Below, one piece after another: positions 1 to 9,400 of a DNA stretch of 35,266 nucleotides. Location of the stretch: positions 1 through 35,266 of the forward strand of contig JACQOR010000045.1 in assembly GCA_016202435.1 (NCBI GenBank), read 5' to 3'. Under the pieces are notes generated by a model. That model saw only the letters and a program-made list of their open reading frames with translations, made no database searches and was not told where the DNA came from. Numbering within the stretch: the stretch's first letter is position 1; each line of letters starts with the position of its first letter. Position numbers and translations under genes: made by a program. The stretch is from Chloroflexota bacterium. GTDB taxonomy: Bacteria; Chloroflexota; UBA6077; SHYK01.

Positions 1-151
1 CCCGAGCATCGGCCCTCCACCCGGGAGGACCTGAAGCCCATCGCTATCCTACCCAGTCACCGCCATCCATGAGCCACCTCGGCATCTCAGCCGGATCGCA
101 TTTTTCAGCAGTCACCTAGAGAGGGACCTAGTTCGAGGGCTCGCCAGGACG

Positions 152-178
152 GGCTCGCTGGCTGGAGCGGGCCTTTTT
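152..178 (+). terminator. Putative Rho-independent terminator
   Basis: GGCTCGCT (152-159), 6-nt loop, AGCGGGCC (166-173), an 8-bp stem with one G-T pair, followed by TTTTT (174-178). Orientation is +, so it would serve a transcript starting upstream of the window. Confidence 0.6.
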
Positions 179-188
179 CAGGGCATGT

Positions 189-1064
189 CTAGACGAGCAG
201 TTTGCGGCTGGCGACTTTGAGGCTCGCCAGACGGGCGAAGCCCAATGCCTGGTCAGCTTCGTTCATGAGGTCCTCAGCCGTCGCGGCGTCCTCGGGGAAC
301 TCGGCCACTCCGGCCTGCATGTTGATGCCGGTCGCTTCGCGGACGGTGTCGATGATCTTGGTGGCCACGACCTGTGCACCGTCCAAAGGCGTGTGGGGCA
401 GCATGATCGTGAACGCGCGGTCTCCGTGCTGGCCCAGGCTATCCATCGGGCGCAGTCGGGACTGCACGGCCCGCGCGGCCCCTGCCAGGTCCTCCTCGTC
501 GGCCTCAGATAGTCCTTCGGCCGCTTCCTCGGCAAGCGAGAGGATCGAAATCGGATAGCCGTAGCGGCGCCCCCGGGAAATCTCCTCCGCCAGCTGGCGG
601 CGAATCTGATCCTCTTTCAATGCACCGGTTGTCTGGTCTCGGGTGGTAAGAACCTCGATGGTGCTCTCCTGGCGGGCAAGCTCTTCCCGGAGACGACGCA
701 GTTGGGTGTTGAGAGTTCCACCCAGGGTGGAGACCGCGAGCACACACGCGGCGGATAGAGCGGCTCGGGTCAGGTAGACCCCTTCAGCCGCTGAACCCGA
801 GTCGATTGCCAGGCCCACCTGCACAGCCCCGATGGCAAGCATTCCGAGCACTGTAATAACGGCGCCAGCGCTGGCGAACGGCGGAAAAAGTACGGCCACC
901 GCCACCAACGCCAGCAGGCTCGTCGCCAGAAATCGGGTTTCCGTCGCGTCAAATGCATTGATTGCAGCCGCCGAGGCGACGAGCACCACAACCATGAGCG
1001 CGGCTAGTAGACGAATCGTGCGGGAGCGATCAGTCACGGCGGAACGCTCCCAGGAGTAGCGCAC
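189..1064 (-). CDS. Membrane protein with degenerate GGDEF-like domain (I-site RxxD retained)
   Basis: N-terminal hydrophobic segments, then a GGDEF-like fold (TTRDQTTGALKEDQIRRQL...RPMDSLGQHGDRAFTIMLP...AGVAEFPEDAATAEDLMNEADQAL). The GGDEF motif is replaced by GDRAF; RPMD lies 5 residues upstream. Confidence 0.75.
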   Translation of the reverse strand: MRYSWERSAVTDRSRTIRLLAALMVVVLVASAAAINAFDATETRFLATSLLALVAVAVLFPPFASAGAVITVLGMLAIGAVQVGLAIDSGSAAEGVYLTRAALSAACVLAVSTLGGTLNTQLRRLREELARQESTIEVLTTRDQTTGALKEDQIRRQLAEEISRGRRYGYPISILSLAEEAAEGLSEADEEDLAGAARAVQSRLRPMDSLGQHGDRAFTIMLPHTPLDGAQVVATKIIDTVREATGINMQAGVAEFPEDAATAEDLMNEADQALGFARLASLKVASRKLLV

Positions 1065-3162
1065 CCACTGTGAGGGCGCCGACTGCGATGGAGGCGATCA
1101 GGATTGGACTCAGAGCCGGTCTCGACGGCGCCGCGCTCTCGGCAGCCTCGGAGTCGGCCGCGGCCGGCACCGGGATAGGCCGGCCGTCTCGGGCTACGAA
1201 GAGCGCTGTACCTGAGAGGTTCCGCGTCGCGAGTGCGGCGGTCGCGGCCGGAAGTAGGTCTGGCCCCGCTCCAGAGACGACCAGCATGGCACGATCGACC
1301 TGCCAGGGTGACGGGGCGATAGCAATAAGTCCCAGGCGTTCCAAGGGCCGGGTGCGATCGAACAACGCCCCGACCAGCCTCGGCGCCGCCTGAGACACCG
1401 CTTCGCTGCCGGAAAGGGTTCCAAACAGCACCAGGTGACGCCGCGCAAGCTCGGAATCCGCAAGCTGCCCCCGGGTCCCCGCGATCAGGCTACTGGCATC
1501 TTGCTGCGCCCAGCGGCCCAGCTCCGCAGCCACCCCGAGCGCCCCTTCTTGCTCAGCCTCCGCCTCCGGCAGCAGCAGAGCAACGTTGTTGAGCACTCGG
1601 TTGTGCACGAACGGGTACGGATACGCCTCGAGATCAAGAGCAGCGCCACTCACCTGCGGAATACTCACTTTCGTGGATGAGAGCAAGGAAACCCAGGCCC
1701 GCTCCTCCGCCAACGGTCCACATTCAGTCTGCTGCGGGAGGTGCAGGGTGAAGTCAATGCTGAGACTGTTGACGCCGGGCCGAACGAGGCCCGCCGGAAT
1801 ACTGAGCTGCGATCGGCCGAAGCTGGCGGTGCTCGCGTCGAGGGCCACCGAGCCGATGCTGGTGCCGTTGACGTTCACGGCCGATGATGAGCGCTCGACA
1901 TCCATAATCCCGGAGTGGACGGTCAGCAGCTCAATGGTGGCCGGTCTGGAGGGGTCTGGCATGCCAGCCGTGAAGGTGACCCCGAAGCGGTGAGTGCCCT
2001 GACCTCCCAGGGTCGTGCTCCGGTGCCCAAGGTCGGCCAGAGTGAATCCGAGTGAGCTCCCAAGAGTGCTGGAGATGGCCCGGGGGCCTGGCATCTGGGG
2101 GACGACCGCCACGGCTCCCCGACCCACACCGCCCACGGTGCCCGCGGCGAGAGCAGCTCCCGCCTTGGAGATCCCCTCGGGCCTCGCCCCAGTGATCGCC
2201 AGCAGACCTCGGAGCCGATTCCAGGGTGACCGCCCAATTGCGACCAGCCCGTCATCCTGATCGACTTCGATCCCCTCGGTCGAGACCCAGGCACCTCTAG
2301 GGTCAGAGAGCCAACGCACCGGCAATTCCTCGTGCGCTTGCGCGAACCAGGGGATTTCTTCCGGCGTCCCTACCAGCACGACGTGGCCGCTCGCCATCCT
2401 CGCGGGCGTTGCGCTTCCGGACCTGAGCAGGACCAGGTTCGGCGTTGTCGGACCTGCACTGCGCCCGATCCGGGCCGCGAACTGCGCCGCCGCGGTCAAA
2501 TGCTCGCTGCGCGGAGAATCGGGAACGACCACGTTGATCGGGGTGAGCGGACTCGAAGCGCTGAGGAAGGGCAACGGGAACTGCAGGAGATCGGCCGCCA
2601 CCGTTTCAACCTCTTCCGGCTCGAAACCCAGGTACGAATCGCGGAACAGAGTTACATAGCGGGCTGCGTTGTCCGGCGTGCGGCAGTCGTCGTCCAAGAG
2701 CCGGAGGAGGAACTGGAAGTTAACCCGGTTCAGGTCGCTGCGCAGCAGTTCCCGCGGCAAGGGTACCCGTAGGGCCTGACGACTCCCTCCGAGGTTGTCC
2801 AGCGATCCGCTCCAGACTGCGGCGTTGTTCAGACTGATCGTCATAGAGGACGGAGGGCCAAGCAGGGGAGAAGGGACAAAGAACAGGTTGAGCGCCCCAT
2901 CTCCGGCGAGACTGCCGCCCGGCGGAGTTACCCAAACGTCAAGAGTGGGGTTGAATCCGCGCAGGGTCTGATCATCGACCTGCAGTTCCCGGAATGAGAT
3001 ATTCATGCCGGTGGTTTCCTGCGCAGCGGAGGGCCCTGGATAGGGTAGCACCACGCCGGCGTATAGCAGGCCCAACAGCAGGCCGGCGCCAACGGGGCCG
3101 GCGGAGAGCCGGCGAAAACGACGGTTCAGGAGGCTGGCTCCCCCGGATCCCTTGCTGCTCAT
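1030..3162 (-). CDS. Cellulose synthase regulatory subunit BcsB-like protein
   Basis: 710 aa with signal-peptide-like N-terminus, jelly-roll-like BcsB segments (MTISLNNAAVWSGSL..., VNFQFLLRLLDDDCRTPDNAARYVTLFRDS..., VNSLSIDFTLHLPQQTECG...) and a C-terminal TM anchor. Confidence 0.78.
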   Translation of the reverse strand: MSSKGSGGASLLNRRFRRLSAGPVGAGLLLGLLYAGVVLPYPGPSAAQETTGMNISFRELQVDDQTLRGFNPTLDVWVTPPGGSLAGDGALNLFFVPSPLLGPPSSMTISLNNAAVWSGSLDNLGGSRQALRVPLPRELLRSDLNRVNFQFLLRLLDDDCRTPDNAARYVTLFRDSYLGFEPEEVETVAADLLQFPLPFLSASSPLTPINVVVPDSPRSEHLTAAAQFAARIGRSAGPTTPNLVLLRSGSATPARMASGHVVLVGTPEEIPWFAQAHEELPVRWLSDPRGAWVSTEGIEVDQDDGLVAIGRSPWNRLRGLLAITGARPEGISKAGAALAAGTVGGVGRGAVAVVPQMPGPRAISSTLGSSLGFTLADLGHRSTTLGGQGTHRFGVTFTAGMPDPSRPATIELLTVHSGIMDVERSSSAVNVNGTSIGSVALDASTASFGRSQLSIPAGLVRPGVNSLSIDFTLHLPQQTECGPLAEERAWVSLLSSTKVSIPQVSGAALDLEAYPYPFVHNRVLNNVALLLPEAEAEQEGALGVAAELGRWAQQDASSLIAGTRGQLADSELARRHLVLFGTLSGSEAVSQAAPRLVGALFDRTRPLERLGLIAIAPSPWQVDRAMLVVSGAGPDLLPAATAALATRNLSGTALFVARDGRPIPVPAAADSEAAESAAPSRPALSPILIASIAVGALTVGALLLGAFRRD

Positions 3163-4775
3163 GGCCCTTCACGCCGGAAGATAGCAACTTGTCCGTTGTC
3201 AAAAGCCCGGAAATGCCCTTGAATCTGGCCGGCGCGCAGCAGCGCCTCGCCAACGCGATCCGGCGTTCGCGCACGGGCCCGCTCAGCGACCACGACGATC
3301 CAGCTAATATCCCGCGGCTCCTCAAGGGCGTGCGTCCAATGGACCGGCGCGAAAGAGCCGACGAACTGGGCAAGGGGACGTCCGCCTTCCAGCGCCATGA
3401 CCTGCGCCAGCGGCTCAATCGCGTCGTCCACCAGAATCAGGCCGGCCCCAGGCTGGTCTCGAAGCCAGCGGGCGGCTTCGTAGGCCGGCTCGGCGGCACG
3501 CCGCTGGAGAATTCCCTCCGCAACTACGACCGGACGCATGGGATCGACCAGCAGCGCGGCTCCGGATATGGCAAGCGCCGCGCAGACGGCCACGGCGGCA
3601 GGCTTGGCGCGCACCCCGGCCTGCGCAACCACCGCCGCCGCAGCCACGGCCAGCATTGCTGACGGCCCGACGCCGTAACGAATATTGAAAATGCCCTCCG
3701 AGCCCATGGCTCGGGTCAGGATGACGGCATTCCCCAGGCCCAGAGCAAGGGGGGAGAAGACCAGCGGCGACGCAAGGACAACTAGCGCGGTAAACGCAGG
3801 ATGTTTGGGCACACGCCATGCGGCGAAGAAGACTCCCAAGATCCCCACGACCATGGGAACGGGACCGAGCACTTCGAGAATCGACTGCCCGTAATTGAGC
3901 ATCACCCGGCTGGGGTCCAAGACGTCGGCCCCAATCACACCTGCGGCCATCAGACCACGCGTCTGCACTGCCGCAGAGTGCTCTCCGCGCAGGAAGGCGA
4001 GCGGATCGTCGAAGATCAGGAGGTTGTAGAGGAGCCACAGACCAGCTGCGGCCGCGGGAGTCAGCGAGAACCCAATCGTTATGGCCTCGGCGGCCACTCG
4101 CTGCCGCAGCCAGATGAGACTCCCCAGGAACAGGACGACAGCCGCGAGCGCCGCCAGCATCCATCCTTCGTAACGTGATAACACGGCCGCGGCCGCAGCC
4201 AGGGAGGCCGTCATCATCGACCCGTGCCTCGCCTCACCGCGTGCGAAGCCATCGAGCACGTGCGCCGTAGCCGCAGCACAGACGCAGGCGAAGGCAAGGA
4301 AGGCCGGCTCCGTCATGGGCGCCGTGAACAGATAGAGGACGTTCGGGTTGACCAGGAACGCAAGCACCGCGGTCCAGCCGGCGGCCGCCCCGCCGAAAAG
4401 CCAGCCAATTCGGTAGAGCCCCGCGACGGCGAGCTGCAAGTAGAGTAGGCCGACCAGCGCTCCGGCGATGCCCGAGCGCCAGACCGGCTCGATGGCGACG
4501 AGCGGAATGAGCAGCAGCGAGGGGAGAGGCAGCCAGACCGTCCCGAGCTGCGCGAGCCCGGGAGCCAGCGAGTCCACGACTCGTCGTGCCAGCAGCTCGT
4601 GGGCCAGTGCGTCGCCGTAGTCTCGTCCGATCCCCGCCTGGAAGACGACCGCGGAGGCACCCAGCCACGCGACGGCCCCAGCCAGGTGAACCGGGGCCGG
4701 AGCCCAGGAGTCTCCGAGAATGATGCGTCGGGAGCGGGCCCGCGACGCCGCGGGCGCCAGCGTGGCAGCGGTCAC
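3159..4775 (-). CDS. Polytopic membrane protein, GT-C/GT39-like glycosyltransferase
   Basis: Many hydrophobic segments; GDALAHELLARRV, TAPMTEPAFLAF and LSRYEGW motifs; 4-bp overlaps with both neighbours. Confidence 0.65.
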   Translation of the reverse strand: MTAATLAPAASRARSRRIILGDSWAPAPVHLAGAVAWLGASAVVFQAGIGRDYGDALAHELLARRVVDSLAPGLAQLGTVWLPLPSLLLIPLVAIEPVWRSGIAGALVGLLYLQLAVAGLYRIGWLFGGAAAGWTAVLAFLVNPNVLYLFTAPMTEPAFLAFACVCAAATAHVLDGFARGEARHGSMMTASLAAAAAVLSRYEGWMLAALAAVVLFLGSLIWLRQRVAAEAITIGFSLTPAAAAGLWLLYNLLIFDDPLAFLRGEHSAAVQTRGLMAAGVIGADVLDPSRVMLNYGQSILEVLGPVPMVVGILGVFFAAWRVPKHPAFTALVVLASPLVFSPLALGLGNAVILTRAMGSEGIFNIRYGVGPSAMLAVAAAAVVAQAGVRAKPAAVAVCAALAISGAALLVDPMRPVVVAEGILQRRAAEPAYEAARWLRDQPGAGLILVDDAIEPLAQVMALEGGRPLAQFVGSFAPVHWTHALEEPRDISWIVVVAERARARTPDRVGEALLRAGQIQGHFRAFDNGQVAIFRREGP

Positions 4776-6460
4776 GAGGAAACGACCTCGTAGAGGCGCC
4801 AGCGACCGGCGGTGCCCGGCTGCCAGTCCGCGATAAGGCGCAGTCCGCTCGCGCCCTGGGAGAAGAGCTGCGGTCGCTCGTCATTGAGCGTACTCGCGCC
4901 GGCCGGCAGCTCAGGGATAAGAATGTAGTCCACCTGCGCCTTCTCGGGGTTCTGAACCGCGGAGCGGAACAGTGGGTCGCGGGACGTCAGGAAGCGGCGA
5001 AACTGGCCGCTGAACACGATGATGTGGTCCGCATAGCGCTCATCGGCCAGGATACGCCCCGGGCGGGGCAGATCGCGGACCGCGGCTGCGATGTCGCGCT
5101 GCTGCGAGAAGGTCGGGAGATCAAAACGCGACGCGAGTGAAGCTTCGTGATGAGCTTCGATGAGGCTGACGGTCTCCGCGACCCGGGGCTCCAGGAACCG
5201 CTCGTAATCGTCGCGGAATGTGGCAAGGGCGTTGACCGCCCCGCTCCCCAGCATCAGCAGCAGCGCAAGGGAAAGGCTGAGGCGTGGCGCGAGTCTTCGT
5301 CGCAGCACCCACGTGAGGTAGACCAGCCCTACGACTGCCACGGGGATCGAGTAGATATGGAATCTCAAGTAGCCGAAGCTCTGCCCCAGGAAATGCATGG
5401 CGGTTTGGAAGAGCGGAACCGAAGCGAGCAGCAGAAGCAACACTAGGGCATAGGCGTCCCTAGAAAGCACCAGCCGCGCCAGCAGACCCAGCCCGACTAG
5501 AAACGCACCGGGGAACGTATACGCCACCAAGAGGGCCACGTAGGCAGTAGATCCACTGAGATTCTGGAACAGGCTCGCGATGAACGGATTCGATTGAAGG
5601 AGAGCCGCTGCTTGCTCGCGATTCGAGCCCGGACCCACCAGGAAGTGGATCGGGTTTCCCATGATGGTCCAGTTGAAGAAGAGCCACATGAAGACCGCGT
5701 AGGTGAACGGGACCGAATAGGAGAGCAGCGCCGCCTCGATCTCGGTGGGGATGCGCCAGCGGCGCAGCAGGACCGGGGCGATGGCGACCGCCATCGCCAG
5801 AACGACGCCAAGAACGAAACCCTCGTACCGAGTGAGAAAGCCGGCAGCGGCGAGGAACCCGGTGGCGGACGCCTTCAGATAGGACCGAAACGTCCACTCG
5901 CTCAACAGCAACTGCTGCATCAGAAGCATGCAGGCGAGGGTGAAGAAGATCAGCAACTGCTCCGACATGCCGTTGATCGAGTACAGCAGGATCATGGGGT
6001 GCAGCTGGTACGCCGCGAGCACCAAGAAACGGTAACGGCGCTCCGGAAGCCAGGGGCGGGCGAGATCGTTCAGCAGCGCCAGGCTCCCTGCCGCGAAAAG
6101 CGCCGTCGGGACGTTGGGTGCGAAGCCGTGCTCCAACAGCGGCGGGATGAGGACGAACGGCAACTGGACGATGCTGGGCAGGGGCGACCAGATGAAACCG
6201 AGGTTCGCCAGGCTGGGCGGCTCAGACAGCACGATGCTCGCCGCGATGTAGGCGCGAGACAGCGCGTCGCCGAAGTACACCTGGTAGCGGAAGACCAGCA
6301 CCGCCGCCAAACCCAGGAAGGCAGCGGTGCCGAAGCCAAGAATGGCCATGCGCTCCAAGCGCAGCGCCCTCGCACTCGTAGCTTCGTCGGCTTTCGCCTC
6401 GGCGCTCGGCTCCCCTGCCGCTACCCGGGGCTGGACGAGAGCTTCAGAGGAAATCGCCAT
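4772..6460 (-). CDS. Polytopic membrane protein, GT-C-like glycosyltransferase, paralogue of the downstream gene
   Basis: Many hydrophobic segments; GDALSRAYIAASIV, YSINGMSEQLLIFF and LTRYEGF motifs, parallel to those of the 538-aa neighbour. Confidence 0.65.
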   Translation of the reverse strand: MAISSEALVQPRVAAGEPSAEAKADEATSARALRLERMAILGFGTAAFLGLAAVLVFRYQVYFGDALSRAYIAASIVLSEPPSLANLGFIWSPLPSIVQLPFVLIPPLLEHGFAPNVPTALFAAGSLALLNDLARPWLPERRYRFLVLAAYQLHPMILLYSINGMSEQLLIFFTLACMLLMQQLLLSEWTFRSYLKASATGFLAAAGFLTRYEGFVLGVVLAMAVAIAPVLLRRWRIPTEIEAALLSYSVPFTYAVFMWLFFNWTIMGNPIHFLVGPGSNREQAAALLQSNPFIASLFQNLSGSTAYVALLVAYTFPGAFLVGLGLLARLVLSRDAYALVLLLLLASVPLFQTAMHFLGQSFGYLRFHIYSIPVAVVGLVYLTWVLRRRLAPRLSLSLALLLMLGSGAVNALATFRDDYERFLEPRVAETVSLIEAHHEASLASRFDLPTFSQQRDIAAAVRDLPRPGRILADERYADHIIVFSGQFRRFLTSRDPLFRSAVQNPEKAQVDYILIPELPAGASTLNDERPQLFSQGASGLRLIADWQPGTAGRWRLYEVVSS

Positions 6461-6464
6461 CGTC

Positions 6465-9400
6465 CTACTCCGGAGACTCCGTCTCCACCGGACCCCGATA
6501 GAGCCCGTGCTGGGTCTTTTCCCAGTAGAACGGTCGGTAGAAAAGCTGGAGAAAACCCTTCCACGCCGCGATGCTCATAAGTGCCCAGTACACCGGAGAC
6601 AGAAGCGCGTACTTCACTAGTTCGTAGTACTGGCGGCGGAGACACCCCGCCACGTTGAGGTAGGTGAAGGCGAAGTTTCCCACGTACAGGCCCACCGCCC
6701 CGATGAGAAAAACGACGCCTGGAAACAACTGCTCGATCAAGCCCCAGCGAGTCAGGAACCAGAGGAGAGTCAACATCCAGAAGAAAGGGTTCACCAGGAA
6801 TGAGCCAAACGTCCCCAGCACTACCATCTGGAAGCTGAAGAAACCGTAGGGACCGAGCATGCGGAAGAGCGCGACCGGATGCCGCATACGGACCAGCCAG
6901 GTCTGGATGTAGCCCTTGACCCAACGGGAGCGCTGCCGAATCCAGTTGAAGAGCGCAGAGTTCGCTTCTTCGTAGGTTGTCGAGTCGATGACCGCCGTCC
7001 GCCAGCCCCGAACGAAAAGCCGCAAACCAAGATCCGCGTCTTCGGTCACGTTGTAGGGATCCCAACCCCCTATCTCTCGCAACTGGTCGGTACGGAAGTG
7101 GTTGGACGTCCCCCCCAGGGGAATCGGCGCGTTCGTGGCATCCAGACCTGGGAGCAAGAGATCGAACCACACCGAGTATTCGGCGGTGAACCAGCGCGTC
7201 AATAGATTCTGATTCCGGTTGTAGTAGTTCAGTTTCGACTGGACGCAAGCCAGCACCGAATCGCCCTGGAAGGCAAGGATGGCTTTCTTCAGTTGGTCCG
7301 GATCCGGAACGTCCTCGGCATCGTAGATCACGACGTATTCACCCTTGGCGTGGATGAGGCCGTAGTTGCAGGCCTTCGGCTTGCCCTTGGGCATACCGTG
7401 AGGCACGACGACCACCTGGAAGTACGACGGGAGATTGAGCGCATGAGCAGCTTCCTGCGTTTCGAGGTCATCTTCCTCCAGGAGGAGCTTCACATCCAGT
7501 TTGGTCTTCGGATAGTCCAGACGGCTCACGCCTCGAGTCAGCCCGGGCAGCACTTCGGCTTCTCGATACATCGGGATCAGGATCGTGTAAACGGGTAAGT
7601 CGCGCTCTTCCAGGGCCGCCACTTGCTCAGCGGTAATCGGCACCTCCAGAACGTGGGCCAGCGCGCGATAAATCAAATACGACTTGTAGATGGAAAGCGT
7701 CAGCACGAAGGTCGTGAGGACCGTACAGAGGACCTGCAAGAAAACGATGTGGTTTGCTGCCAGGCCGCCGGTGAGCACGAGGAGCAGTCCTACGAAAATA
7801 AACTTCTGCCGGTCTGTCAGCACGTGCGAGGCCGAATCCTCGGGGGACCGCGACAGTAGCTCGTTGGCCGCGCGTTCGAGGTACAGATCGCGATAGAACG
7901 TGTCCAGGCACCGACGCAGATACTTCTCGGTCGTGAGCACCGGGCTAATCTCACGGGCCAGGCGAAGCCGGAGGTCTTCCAGCAGGACCTCGTCCATCGG
8001 CTCGACGCTCGCTATGGTGACACTAGTCGCATCGGCGCCGATCGGAATTATCAATCGATCCCGTTGCAAATCTTCAGGTAGCAACTGAACCACCTGGGCA
8101 TCGATCATCTCCGGTTCGATGTCAAAGAACGGAAGTCCAAATTGTTCCCCGAGGAATGAGTACAGCTGCTCTTCGGACACAATGTCGAGTGTCGTAAGCG
8201 CGGTTCCCAGCCGCACTCCCGATTGTCTTGAAAGCTGGAGAGCGCGACTCAACTGCTCATGCGTGATGAGTCCGTCTGCGAGCAGGCCGTCGCCAATACT
8301 GGGATTGCCCAGAGTTCTGCGGATCGCGTCCTCGATCTCGGGTCGGGGAGCGACAGCCGGCACCACTGATACACCAAGGCGCCGCGCGATTTCGGCAAGG
8401 CCAGGACCCAGCGGATCAGCAACCGCTACGTGGATCCCCCGCCGATTCTGTAGGTATGGCAGTGCACTCAGTTCCCGGGCCAAATCCAGGTCAAGCCGGC
8501 TGGCCACCGCGGAATCGACCGGATCAACCATGCGAAAGCGCTCGATTTCCCGACCAAGCGGGTCCAACGCGCGCTCCACGCGCTCCTGAAAAGCTATCGC
8601 TGCTCGGGGGATCTTAAGGTACGCGGAGTAAGCCTCCGCCAAAGTTTCCGGCGGTAGGACGCCGGCCCGGACCAGGGCGATATCTGTCGGGCTGCCGTCG
8701 CTCACGATGGCTCGTCGCGCCGCAACCAGCGCCCGGTGCGGCACGTCGTGGCGTCGGGCAAGCCATTGCTCGAAGGGCGGGTATTGCTCGGGAAGCGAGT
8801 AGACCCGCGGAGAATAGAGCCGATCGAGCGCATCCTCTACGTCCATGGGGTCCGCCAGCACCGGCCGGAGATGGAGCCTAGTTTCGGCAAGTAGCGCCGC
8901 TGCCGCATCGCTCCAACGGGGCGTGGACACCGCGCCGAACAGCACCCGGCCAGCTTGCCAGAGCGGTACAATTCCCAGTTCCCGCGCCACGTGCTCCGGG
9001 CAATCGGTGGGCGGGGCTGACTCGAAGCGGAGATGCCCGAGATCAGCTGTGGGAACCATGAGTGCGATGGCTTGGGCCTCGGCAGGTCCTACGTCCCCTT
9101 CGAGGGCTGCGGCAACCTCGGCCGGTTCAAGCGGCCCGGCCCACGAACCCTCCTCCGCGTAGGCAGCGCCGATAGCGGCCAGAATCGACGTCTCAGGCAA
9201 GTAGATCGGGGTGATCTCCGAGCCGAGGAGCGCTGATAGTAGCTCTGTCCCAGCGGTGTCGCCCGGGTCCGCCATTAGGCAGGTGACTCGCCCGCGCTGC
9301 GTTTGCAGGGGCAGGGCGTGCAGGTGGCGGGCCAGGGTACCCGGGACTCGGGCCAGGAATCCGGAATCCGGCGTAGGGACCCCTTCCACCGTATCAATGC

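Noticed and set aside
5594-6580. 328-aa + strand ORF opposite the GT-C-like gene
   Set aside because: Composition is Arg/Glu/Gln-rich shadow coding typical of high-GC antisense frames; the opposite strand has clear TM proteins with conserved motifs.
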